Below, one piece after another: positions 37,466-46,179 of a DNA stretch of 64,000 nt. The translations under genes and the position numbers were made by a program. The notes beneath the pieces are model-generated. The model saw only the letters and a list, made by a program, of their open reading frames with translations. It did not search any database and was not told where the DNA came from. Position 1 is the stretch's first letter; every line of letters begins with the position of its first letter. Source of the stretch: Clostridiaceae bacterium (GTDB lineage: Bacteria > Bacillota > Clostridia > Saccharofermentanales > DTU023); NCBI GenBank assembly GCA_012838135.1, contig DUPV01000042.1, forward strand, positions 41,247 through 105,246. The letters are read 5' to 3'.

Positions 37466-38954
37466 AGAGTGAACTTCCTTCTACTTCGGGCATGATTCCG
37501 TCCTCGCAAAAAAAGCGGAACAGAGCTTCTTCAAATGACGGATCGTTTGTCATTTTAGTAATTGAAAGTGTGGCTGTGTTGCCGAAGGTGATTATGGTAC
37601 AGGTTGCTCTGTTTAACACGGCAGGACCGAGGAGAAAGTCCATGCTCTGAATATGGTCAGCGTATTCCTGCGGCATGGTTACTACTCCCATATTGGAAAG
37701 TCTCGTGCTGAAAATTCCATCACTGAGAAAACCATAGATAGCCTTTGCCACCGGTGATTTAATGACAAGCGGTATAAAGCGCAGCATACTTACTATTTTT
37801 CTGGTGGAATTCATCATTTCTCCCATTGCTTCCCGAGAGCCCTTTATTTTCAACTGTTCCGTGATTTGCCGGATTAACTCGGGGCTGTCTGTGATTTCTG
37901 TCATAGGAAATCTGATTCCGCAATAAAGTGAGAAATTTCGCACAGTCTGAGAAGGATAATACTTTCGCATATTGACCGGAACCTGAATGTTGATCGTTCC
38001 GTCCAGCTCATCCGTTGCCGCTTTAGTCGCCAGAAATATTTTTGACAACACATAAGCTGTTATGGTTGCCTCGTGTTCATTGGCCGCTTTTTTGAGGGAA
38101 GTGGCATCCATCCGGAAATGAAGTACTTGGCAAGGCTTAATTTTTGAGAGCTTACCGCTCATTTGAGTGGCCGGCATATCCATAAATCCATTGCCTTTTT
38201 CTGTGGTTTCCGTACGAAAAAACTCATTGGCAATCTCTTCTGCTGTGGGTAAATCATTGCGTTTCATGATTCCTTCTTCATCACTGATTACTCCACACAA
38301 ACGTAAATACTCCGCTGTCAGTGCTTTGAGAAATTGCATGCCGCCTGATCCGTCAGTAAGGATATGGAAAAATTCTACACTGATGCGATTTTGATACCAA
38401 ATGACACGGAATGTTTGAGATGCACTGCGGGAGATATTCAGCGGCTTACACGGAGGTCCTGTTTCCGGTTTTACATTATAACGTCGCTTCGCGGTATCAA
38501 GATAGTGCCAGAAAAAGCCTTTTTTGACTGTTGTAGCAAAACTCGGAAAGCGTTTAATTGTAAAGTTCAGAGCCATTTGCAGCAGTTCAGGGATAACATT
38601 ATCTTTCAAATAGACGGACAGACGAAACATTTCCATTTGTCCCGGTTTCATGGATAACGGATATATTTTGGCAGCATCATCCAGGGTGTACCAGAGAATT
38701 GGCGGACGTATATAGAAGCCGCCGAGATTTTCAATACTCAACAGTTCAAGAGCTTTCTCCAAGGGAGTGCCGACGGAATGATAATGTAACAATGCATTTT
38801 CGAAATCTTTACGCAACAATTCCGTGCCTTTTTTGTTCAGAGCACAGTGTTTTGAAAAATTTTGAAAAAAGTGATTGACGGTTGTCACTTCATCCTCGGG
38901 CAGATTTTCCAAAAATGAAGTAAATTCTGAAATTTTTTTCTTGCGTCTTTTCAT
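37455..38954 (-). CDS. Alcohol-acetyltransferase/condensation-domain-like protein
   Basis: About 499 residues with the CoA-dependent acyltransferase (condensation-like) fold. The HxxxDG active-site motif occurs as HILTDGSGG, and the C-terminal half has NFSLYCGIRFPM, resembling the NFS(L) structural motif of the family. It probably moves an acyl group onto an alcohol or a lipid. I choose ATG 38954 with AAAGG seven bases upstream; an ATG eight codons earlier (38978) lacks one. Base composition is higher in G+C than the flanking genome. Paired with the DUF6320 gene downstream. Confidence 0.75.
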   Translation of the reverse strand: MKRRKKKISEFTSFLENLPEDEVTTVNHFFQNFSKHCALNKKGTELLRKDFENALLHYHSVGTPLEKALELLSIENLGGFYIRPPILWYTLDDAAKIYPLSMKPGQMEMFRLSVYLKDNVIPELLQMALNFTIKRFPSFATTVKKGFFWHYLDTAKRRYNVKPETGPPCKPLNISRSASQTFRVIWYQNRISVEFFHILTDGSGGMQFLKALTAEYLRLCGVISDEEGIMKRNDLPTAEEIANEFFRTETTEKGNGFMDMPATQMSGKLSKIKPCQVLHFRMDATSLKKAANEHEATITAYVLSKIFLATKAATDELDGTINIQVPVNMRKYYPSQTVRNFSLYCGIRFPMTEITDSPELIRQITEQLKIKGSREAMGEMMNSTRKIVSMLRFIPLVIKSPVAKAIYGFLSDGIFSTRLSNMGVVTMPQEYADHIQSMDFLLGPAVLNRATCTIITFGNTATLSITKMTNDPSFEEALFRFFCEDGIMPEVEGSSLYGN

Positions 38955-38978
38955 CGAATAACCTTTTATTAGTTTCAT

Positions 38979-39232
38979 ACCAGTCCGAAATATTTTTCGA
39001 AAAAGCTAAGCAGTTTTTCAATAATAAAATGTTTTTTTGTTTTTATTGGTAGACACCTAAAGCTTTTTCTTTCAAATGTCGTTTTTGGTTGTAGACATAT
39101 TTGGTATTTTTCCGTAATTTCCATTTTTAAAAGTAGACACGATATTTTCAGGTATCGTAAACACTTTATTTTGTGCAGGTTCCTGCTTCTTTACTCTCCA
39201 ATCCCTGATCTCTGAATTATTTCCGATTTTTG
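38979..39232. repeat. Three GTAGACA heptamers at exact 42-bp spacing
   Basis: GTAGACA occurs at 39049, 39091 and 39133, so the step is 42 bp twice. Copies 1 and 3 extend to GTAGACAC. On the minus strand this reads TGTCTAC. Sub-terminal multiple repeats of this type are a trait of IS21-family transposon ends. No transposase is present, so if it is an end it is a relic. The position at the right edge of the G+C-richer segment fits a role in its arrival. Confidence 0.45.
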
Positions 39233-39820
39233 TCATTCCGTCCAGCCGTACTGCCCTTTAAGTTCGACAAATCTGACCAACTCTACTGTTTTAAGGTTAA
39301 TTTCGCCGGTATCAGTCTTGGTAATAAGTTTAAGTTCCTGCAAATGTGGCGGACCGATTGGAATAACCATCCTGCCACCGGTTGCCAATTGATCAACCAA
39401 TTCGTCGGGCAAAAGACCTGCTGCCGCAGTTACCATAATCCTGTCATAGGGAGCACATTCTTGCCAGCCGGTGCTGCCATCTCCGATCTTATAATAAATA
39501 TTCGAAAAATTTAAGGCATTTAATCTCTGCTTGGCTTTTTCTGCCAATTGCTCAATTCTTTCCACTGTATAAACTTCCGCTGACATTTTTGCCAGAAGAG
39601 CTGTCTGGAAACCTGAACCGGTTCCAATCTCCAATACTTTACTGTCATTTTCCGGTTCCAGCAGCCGTGTCATTTCCAGCACAAGGCTGGGTTGTGAAAT
39701 CGTTTGCCCGAAGCCTATAGGCAAAGGCTCGTCTAAACTAGCATGTTTTTTTAATTCATTTTCAACAAATAAAGAACGATCCAATGAACGAAAATATGTT
39801 TCAAGCTTCTGCCAATCCAT
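39233..39820 (-). CDS. pcm: Protein-L-isoaspartate O-methyltransferase
   Basis: 195 residues. SAM-binding motif VLEIGTGSGFQTALLAKM, the PIMT motif PLPIGFGQTISQP, and the C-terminal GGRMVIPIGPP are all typical. It methylates isoaspartyl residues to start protein repair. It is slightly short compared with E. coli Pcm (208) but complete. Divergent from the FAH-family gene; its stop lies 93 bp beyond the last GTAGACA repeat. Confidence 0.9.
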   Translation of the reverse strand: MDWQKLETYFRSLDRSLFVENELKKHASLDEPLPIGFGQTISQPSLVLEMTRLLEPENDSKVLEIGTGSGFQTALLAKMSAEVYTVERIEQLAEKAKQRLNALNFSNIYYKIGDGSTGWQECAPYDRIMVTAAAGLLPDELVDQLATGGRMVIPIGPPHLQELKLITKTDTGEINLKTVELVRFVELKGQYGWTE

Positions 39821-40052
39821 GATTTTTACCTCATTTCATTTGATCATACCTTCAAATTATTTATTATCCTTGTTATAAAGTATAAACAGATTTAATATAT
39901 CATAAATCATTTTGAAAGTTTTCTGAGAATGTCTCATTGTAGCTAATAGATGATATAATAAAATGAATAATTTTTTATCAATGGTGATAAAAATACATTT
40001 AGATTACGAATACCAAGTAATTCGTATATAGCAATTATATGAGGTGAAAGCT

Positions 40053-41015
40053 ATGAAATTTATTTCTTATTTACATCAGGACAAAGCTGATTATGGCGTA
40101 ATGAATGCTGACAATTTAATTTTTTCAATGTTTGATGTTTTTGAACAATTAAATGTCAATTCAAGTACAGAAGAAGATTTGAGTATGGAATCAGGGTCAA
40201 TTGCTGACATGAAAGATGTACCAAGTGATTTATTATCTTTTATTCAGCAATTTGGTACTACCTTGAATTATCAGATCAATTCAGTTTTGCCTGATTTAGT
40301 TGATAAAGCAATTTCTTTGGATTCAGTAAAATTGCTTGCCCCGATTAAATATCCGATAAGGAATATCTTTTGTGTCGGCAAGAATTATAAAGATCATGCT
40401 TTAGAAGTTTCGCAATTTACAAGTGAGGTATCACCTGAATTGCCACAATATCCGATTTATTTCAGCAAAGCGACCAATTATCTGTTAGCTGATCAAGAGC
40501 CGGTTGTTATACGCAAGGAATTGGCACGAAGATTGGATTATGAAGTTGAGTTGGCATTGATTATCGGTAAAGCAGGTTGTGATATTGAACCGGCTCAGGC
40601 TGCTGATTATATTTTCGGTTATACCATCAGCAATGACATTTCAGCAAGAGATTTGCAAAATCAGCGAGGACAATGGTTCAGAGGCAAAAGTCTGGATAAT
40701 TCCTTACCGTTGGGTCCGTGGATAGTGAGTCAGGATGCGATCCCATTCCCTCCGATGCTAAATATATCAGCAAAAATTAATGGTGAGATCAGACAAAAAT
40801 CTAATACTAAAGAATTTATTTTTGATATTCCGACATTGCTTGCGGATTTATCGAAAGGACTGACTTTACTTCCCGGAGACATTATTATGACCGGAACGCC
40901 GGCCGGTGTCGGTGTTGCGATGAATCCACCCCAATACCTCAAGTCCGGAGACATAATGGAGTTTGAAATCGAACAAATTGGAACTTTAACCAATATGGTT
41001 AAACTGATTGATTAG
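40053..41015 (+). CDS. Fumarylacetoacetate-hydrolase-family protein
   Basis: 320 residues. The C-terminal two thirds form the FAH domain: NIFCVGKNYKDHALEV, metal-binding DYEVELALIIGK, GYTISNDISARDLQ and the end MTGTPAGVGVAM. Members hydrolyse or decarboxylate acylpyruvates and oxaloacetate. I start at ATG 40053, preceded by GAGGTG six bases upstream, not the GTG at 40044. Substrate unknown; neighbours give no direct clue. Confidence 0.88.
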   Translation: MKFISYLHQDKADYGVMNADNLIFSMFDVFEQLNVNSSTEEDLSMESGSIADMKDVPSDLLSFIQQFGTTLNYQINSVLPDLVDKAISLDSVKLLAPIKYPIRNIFCVGKNYKDHALEVSQFTSEVSPELPQYPIYFSKATNYLLADQEPVVIRKELARRLDYEVELALIIGKAGCDIEPAQAADYIFGYTISNDISARDLQNQRGQWFRGKSLDNSLPLGPWIVSQDAIPFPPMLNISAKINGEIRQKSNTKEFIFDIPTLLADLSKGLTLLPGDIIMTGTPAGVGVAMNPPQYLKSGDIMEFEIEQIGTLTNMVKLID

Positions 41016-41063
41016 TTTGCGAACAAGTAAAGCACGAAATAATAAATGAGTTAATACTGATAG

Positions 41064-41303
41064 AAAACTGCAAAAGGTACTTTTTCCGCAAGTGCTGAGC
41101 AAAAATATTTTCTTGAACTGATTGATATATAAGCAAAAAGTCCGGTTGGTGCCGGCGATTCGATGATTACAGCTTTTGCATTAGGGCTGCAAACAAAACA
41201 GAGTAATGAAGAAACTCTCAAATTGGCCATTGCAGCTGCAATGGCCATGGTAAATACTGCAGGTACATCCACCCAATTCACACATCCGGTGAGCAACAGA
41301 TAA
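41064..41303 (+). pseudogene. Decayed C-terminal end of a PfkB-family sugar kinase
   Basis: An uninterrupted C-terminal stretch reads KSPVGAGDSMITAFALG, the PfkB kinase signature with catalytic Asp, followed by a plausible end TFTHPVSNR-like sequence (QFTHPVSNR). In the same frame upstream, GTFSASAEQKYFLELIDI is kinase-like but is cut by a TAA at 41130-41132. The N-terminal 200 or more residues are missing. It resembles 1-phosphofructokinase or tagatose-6-phosphate kinase. There is no start codon or ribosome site, so it is a relic. Confidence 0.8.
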
Positions 41304-41522
41304 TGTTATAGTTTGAAGTTTCCTGCGATTATTCTAACGATATTGATCGATGAATAATTACATTATTTGTTTTGGACAAGCTGTTTTTAGTTGATTTAAT
41401 TAGGTTGACTAGTTGAGAAATTATCGATATATTTGGTATGCCAATGTAATATTACAATATTCAATACTTGATAAATTCCAATTGTTTGCAAATTAAAAAA
41501 TAGAAATAGAAAGTATTTTTGC

Positions 41523-43943
41523 GTGAAAAAAATTATAAAAAAGATTAAAGACAAAATTATATTCCTATCTACCTCCCATCAAAAAAAGCTTTTTATTATT
41601 ATTGGCGCTATACTAATCGGAACAATTATCTTGGGATCCGTGATTGCTTTCAAGAATCACAGTTTAAATAATAAAATTGCATCGGAATCTAAAAAAACAA
41701 ATGAATCTGAAACCCATAAAGAAACAACTAATTCGACAACGGCAAAAAGCGTAAAGACCGATCTTTATCGTGGTATGGTTAAGGAAGAACTGATTGTTGA
41801 AGCCGGTATTGAAGAACTGGATGTCAATAGCTTTCTAACTGAAGAAGCTCCTGATTTGACCATAGGATTTACAGGTCAGGTAGATCATGTAAATCTTTCC
41901 GTTCCCGGTGAATACGATTTGCAGATAATGATTGAAACAGAAGTATACAGTACAAAATTAATTGTTCAAGATACGATTAAACCGATTCTGGTTTTGAAAG
42001 ATCTGGTTGTTCCGCTGGGAAGAATTCTTGAACCTGAGGATTTTGTTGAAAAAGCAGAAGATGCGACAGAATTAACTTTTAGGTTTTTGATTGAACCGGA
42101 CCCGCAAAACGAAGATCCTCAAACAATCAAAATTCAATGTGAAGATCTGGGTAAAAATAAAGTAGAAGCTGAAGCAAATGTCAAGTTTGTTAGTTTGGCA
42201 GATCAAGTTGTTGTGGAAGCCGGAAGATCTGAACCGTTATCTTTAAGTGAATTTTTGCATGACAATACAGACGTAGAAACTCTTAAAGTGATATCGGATT
42301 TGAATTCATTCAGATTTAATCATGTCGGAAAGTTTGAAGTGCTTTTTGAAATAGATGGTGAAGAAATCATTTCTTATCTTGTAGTGATGGATACAATTGC
42401 ACCTCAAGGAACTGCTGTAGAAAAGGATACATTTGTTGGAGTTGCACCCAATGCGAATGCCTTTGTTACTAATATTATTGATGCAACTGATGTGACAGTT
42501 ACATATTTAGAAAAACCGGCGTTTAATAAGTCCGGACGTTTTCCTGTCAAAGTACGTTTAACGGATGAAGGTGGTAATACAACGGATATTTCTTCTTATG
42601 TAAATATACTTAAAGATGAAATTCCGCCGGTATTGCATGGAGTAGCTGATTTAACTTATATACCGGGTGAAAGTCGAGATTTGTTAGCTGGGGTATATGC
42701 AACTGATAATCTCGATCCAAATCCCAAAGTAACGATTGACAAATCAAGGTTAGATACTTCGAAAGAAGGAACCTACGTAGTTACATATAAGGCAACCGAT
42801 GCTTCCGGCAATCAAACTACTAAAATTGCAAGAATTACAATAAAAATACGCAAACCTTATGAACCGCTAGGTTCAACCGGCTCAGGGAATTTGGATTCAT
42901 TAGCAGATGGTGTTTTATCGCAAATAATCAATGGAGACATGGATGCATACACTAAAGCCTATAGAATTTATAATTGGATAAACAACAATTTATCTTATAG
43001 AGCTCAACCAAATCGTACAGATTTGATTGGAGGTGCAATTACGGGACTGACTAGCAGAACCGGTGATTGCTATATTTTCCGCTTTACAAATCAGGCTTTG
43101 TTGACCCGAGCAGGTATTGGAACTTATGGTATGAATTCTGATAGCGGATCTCACTCTTGGACCATGGTTCAGTTAGGCAGAGACGTAGTTAGTGATCCTT
43201 TATGGGGTTACTTTGATGTTTCTTTAAGTGTTGTACAAGAACGTGCCGGAGACCTGGTTCACTGGGCTGACGAACATAGTGAGATTAATAGAATAGAAAA
43301 TGAAGAACAAGAAATTGATTATGTAGTTGAGGAAAAAAATGATGGTATATTACTGAAAGGTGAGCGGAAAGTCACACAAACCGGTAAAAAGGGTTTAAAA
43401 CTATTTACCTATTCAGTTACCTATCGTGATGGTAAAGAAATAGCAAAGGAACTTGTAGATAGTAAAGTTATCCAAAAACCTACGAATGAAATTGTATTGG
43501 TAGGTACCAGAGTAAATAAGCCTCCTGTAATTAAAATAACGAATCGTGAAATTACACTTATTCAAGGTGAGAATTATGATTTTGCTAAAAATGCATCCGC
43601 AACTGACCCTGAAGACGGAACATTGATAGTTACGGCAGACATATCTAAACTAAATATAAATAAAGTCGGATCATATGTGGTTACATATTCAGCAAAAGAT
43701 AATGATGGTGCAACTGCTACCGCAAATATAACGGTAATAGTTAAGGCTAAACCGGAACCGACTCAGACGACAACTACACCGCTGGTAACTACGCCAACCA
43801 CAACAGAATCGACATCAGAACCATCATTGGAACCTACATCGGAACCAACACCGGAACCTACACCGGAACCAACACCGGAACCTACACCGGAACCTACATC
43901 GGAACCAACACCGGAACCTACACCGGAACCGGCGACATCATAG
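41523..43943 (+). CDS. Surface protein with Ig-like repeats, transglutaminase core and PTPE tail
   Basis: 806 residues. A basic start and a hydrophobic segment (about 22-45) anchor or export it. Several Ig-like/DUF5011 beta domains follow (for example GVADLTYIPGESRDL and DPNPKVTIDKS). The transglutaminase-like domain has the triad Cys516 (GDCYIF), His544 (SHSW) and Asp558 (SDPLWG). A further Ig-like domain (RVNKPPVIKITNREI) follows. The C-terminus is a Thr/Pro/Glu tail of PTPE/PTSE repeats. No LPxTG sorting signal is visible. GTG start with weak GAAAG upstream. It probably modifies or crosslinks envelope proteins. Confidence 0.85.
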   Translation: MKKIIKKIKDKIIFLSTSHQKKLFIIIGAILIGTIILGSVIAFKNHSLNNKIASESKKTNESETHKETTNSTTAKSVKTDLYRGMVKEELIVEAGIEELDVNSFLTEEAPDLTIGFTGQVDHVNLSVPGEYDLQIMIETEVYSTKLIVQDTIKPILVLKDLVVPLGRILEPEDFVEKAEDATELTFRFLIEPDPQNEDPQTIKIQCEDLGKNKVEAEANVKFVSLADQVVVEAGRSEPLSLSEFLHDNTDVETLKVISDLNSFRFNHVGKFEVLFEIDGEEIISYLVVMDTIAPQGTAVEKDTFVGVAPNANAFVTNIIDATDVTVTYLEKPAFNKSGRFPVKVRLTDEGGNTTDISSYVNILKDEIPPVLHGVADLTYIPGESRDLLAGVYATDNLDPNPKVTIDKSRLDTSKEGTYVVTYKATDASGNQTTKIARITIKIRKPYEPLGSTGSGNLDSLADGVLSQIINGDMDAYTKAYRIYNWINNNLSYRAQPNRTDLIGGAITGLTSRTGDCYIFRFTNQALLTRAGIGTYGMNSDSGSHSWTMVQLGRDVVSDPLWGYFDVSLSVVQERAGDLVHWADEHSEINRIENEEQEIDYVVEEKNDGILLKGERKVTQTGKKGLKLFTYSVTYRDGKEIAKELVDSKVIQKPTNEIVLVGTRVNKPPVIKITNREITLIQGENYDFAKNASATDPEDGTLIVTADISKLNINKVGSYVVTYSAKDNDGATATANITVIVKAKPEPTQTTTTPLVTTPTTTESTSEPSLEPTSEPTPEPTPEPTPEPTPEPTSEPTPEPTPEPATS
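43831..43931 (+). repeat. 12-bp tandem repeat encoding PTPE/PTSE
   Basis: Units of the type GAACCTACACCG, with alternating CCT/CCA and ACACCG/ACATCG variants, run about eight times in frame to the end of the gene. Such in-frame tandem repeats often vary in copy number between strains. Confidence 0.9.
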
Positions 43944-43988
43944 AATAAAATAATATTAATTTTTTTAGTAAGGTAGTAAAGTGCAAAA

Positions 43989-44720
43989 ATGATCAAACAA
44001 AAATACTTTTATAGATTAAGGATTATTATTTTGATAGTAATGTTGGCAGCACTAACTCTTGTTGGTTGCGGCAATTCAGAAAATGCAAGCAAAGATTCGC
44101 AAGAAGTAGAAAATAACACAAAATCTGCAACAAAAAATCAAGCTGAATCAGATTACGTATCAGAATCTGAAAATAATTCAATGGAAGACTCTGCTGATAC
44201 CAACAATGTTGAAACAGAATCGGAAACGGTAGAAGAAGTAGTTAGTCAACCTTCATTAATTACTAAAATTATTAATGAAGATGGTCAAGATGAACAAGAT
44301 TCTATTGATTCTCAAGAAGATAAATTTATCTTCGAATATAATGATGTTGCTTTTAAAGCAGGTGATGAGGCGGCTCCGGTCATTGAACAATTGGGTCAAG
44401 CTGATTCACAATATGAGGCTCCATCATGTGTATTTGTCGGTAATGATGTTGTCTATGTATACGATGGATTTGAAGTGAATACCGCTAAACTTGATGAAAA
44501 AGAAGTTATAGTCGGGATATTTATTACGGATGACACCATTGCTACTCCCGATGGAATAAAGATTGGCTCAAATGCAGATGAGGTCATTGCAGTTTATGGC
44601 GAGCCTGATCAAGACGAGGTTGGGCAAATGACCTGGATAAGTGACAAGGTGCATTTAGTTATTATTGCAATGAACGATGAAGTGACAAATATTTCGTATA
44701 TAGGGCAGTTTGGCCAATAG
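43989..44720 (+). CDS. Predicted lipoprotein with acidic linker
   Basis: 243 residues. A lipoprotein signal peptide ends at LTLVGC (Cys27), then comes a Ser/Glu/Asn-rich linker to about residue 100. The globular C-terminal part has IKIGSNADEVIAVYGEPDQDE, a duplicated beta pattern similar to small SmpA/OmlA- or DUF4309-like folds. No enzyme motif. It starts 45 bp after the transglutaminase gene and is likely part of that surface operon. Confidence 0.75.
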   Translation: MIKQKYFYRLRIIILIVMLAALTLVGCGNSENASKDSQEVENNTKSATKNQAESDYVSESENNSMEDSADTNNVETESETVEEVVSQPSLITKIINEDGQDEQDSIDSQEDKFIFEYNDVAFKAGDEAAPVIEQLGQADSQYEAPSCVFVGNDVVYVYDGFEVNTAKLDEKEVIVGIFITDDTIATPDGIKIGSNADEVIAVYGEPDQDEVGQMTWISDKVHLVIIAMNDEVTNISYIGQFGQ

Positions 44721-44792
44721 TAAATGATAAGTTTCAGAGAAACGATTATTTATGATGATAAATCTTCTTTGAATTAGAAAACAATTGAAGTA

Positions 44793-46160
44793 ATGGTTTT
44801 TAGCAGTGTCAGTTTTTTATTTCTTTTTCTTCCTGTTACGCTTCTTCTAGTTGTTGTCACACGCGGTCGAATCAGAAATTATATCTTGCTTGTCATGAGT
44901 TTAATCTTTTATGCATGGGGTGAACCGATTTATGTTTTCCTCATGATTTTTAGTGCTTTCGTGAATTACTGTTTAGCTTATCTATTAATAGGCAAGCATA
45001 AAAAGCTTGGCTTGGTAATCATGATCATTTTTAATCTGTTATTGTTAGGATATTTCAAATATACAGGTTTTGTTATAAAAATTATTAATGATCTCACAGG
45101 ATTGAAAATCATTGCACCAAAGGTTTTGCTGCCTATCGGAATCAGTTTTTACACTTTTCAAACGATGAGTTATATGTTTGATGTATATCGCAAAGAAACT
45201 GAATTACAAAAAAACTTTGCCGATTTACTCTTATATATCACATTTTTTCCGCAATTAATTGCAGGACCGATAGTTAGATATCATGATATTGCCCTTCAAA
45301 TTCATGAACGGATCGTCACAAAAAATCATGTAGTTTCGGGATTTCAAAGATTTATTATCGGTCTTGGCAAAAAAGTTTTAATTGCCAATCAAATGGCAAT
45401 GGTGGTGGATTATCTTTATCAGAACAATGCTTGGTCTTTTGCAACATCTTGGTTAGCAGCCATAACATATCTGTTGCAAATCTATTTTGATTTTTCCGGA
45501 TATTCGGATATGGCGATCGGCTTAGGGCGGATCTTCGGTTTTGAATTTAAAGAAAACTTTGAATATCCGTTGACTTCAAACAGTATTCAAGATTTTTGGC
45601 GTCGTTGGCATATCAGCTTATCTACATGGTTTAAAGAGTATCTTTATATACCTCTGGGTGGTAGCCGAAGAAGTACGGGAAGAGTAATATTTAATTACTT
45701 TTTTGTGTTCTTTTGTACCGGATTGTGGCATGGTGCGAGTTGGAATTTTGTAATTTGGGGCTTGTGGCAATGGTTTTTCATAATGCTTGAACGTTATCTG
45801 CTAAATACAAAAAAATGGCCGAACATCTTACAGCATATATATACCATAGTGATTGTAATGGTTGGCTTTGTGTTTTTCAGAGCAGAAACTTTGGCTGAAG
45901 CGGTAAAACTGATCGGCATTATGTTTAATCCTTTGGCCATTACCTTGCCTGAAGCTTCTATTGCAATATCAATTTTATTGAATCCCTGGTTTATTTTGAT
46001 TTTGTGTGCGGGAATTGTCGGTTTTACTCAAATCCCATCCCGAATAGCAAAAAAAGTATCGCCCTATATTCAAGCACCGGCACTATTAGCTATATGGGTT
46101 ATGTGCTTGTTAACATTATCGGCTTCGGGTTACAATCCGTTTATTTATTTTAGATTTTAA
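44793..46160 (+). CDS. MBOAT-family O-acyltransferase (AlgI/PatA-like)
   Basis: 455 residues, about ten to eleven membrane segments. MBOAT features are FSGYSDMAIGLGRIFGF, QDFWRRWHISLSTWF, YIPLGGSR and the catalytic His313 in GLWHGASWNF. It moves an acyl (usually acetyl) group across the membrane to a polysaccharide acceptor. The next gene is the expected extracytoplasmic partner. Which polymer is acetylated cannot be told. Confidence 0.92.
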   Translation: MVFSSVSFLFLFLPVTLLLVVVTRGRIRNYILLVMSLIFYAWGEPIYVFLMIFSAFVNYCLAYLLIGKHKKLGLVIMIIFNLLLLGYFKYTGFVIKIINDLTGLKIIAPKVLLPIGISFYTFQTMSYMFDVYRKETELQKNFADLLLYITFFPQLIAGPIVRYHDIALQIHERIVTKNHVVSGFQRFIIGLGKKVLIANQMAMVVDYLYQNNAWSFATSWLAAITYLLQIYFDFSGYSDMAIGLGRIFGFEFKENFEYPLTSNSIQDFWRRWHISLSTWFKEYLYIPLGGSRRSTGRVIFNYFFVFFCTGLWHGASWNFVIWGLWQWFFIMLERYLLNTKKWPNILQHIYTIVIVMVGFVFFRAETLAEAVKLIGIMFNPLAITLPEASIAISILLNPWFILILCAGIVGFTQIPSRIAKKVSPYIQAPALLAIWVMCLLTLSASGYNPFIYFRF

Positions 46161-46179
46161 TAATTGAAACATAAGATTT

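Noticed and set aside
39049..39140. CRISPR array from the regularly spaced GTAGACA
   Set aside because: The repeat unit is only 7-8 bp and there are three copies; CRISPR repeats are 23 bp or more. No cas genes nearby.
43763..43996. Minus-strand Gly-Ser-Val repeat frame
   Set aside because: It is the reverse reading of the PTPE tandem repeat.
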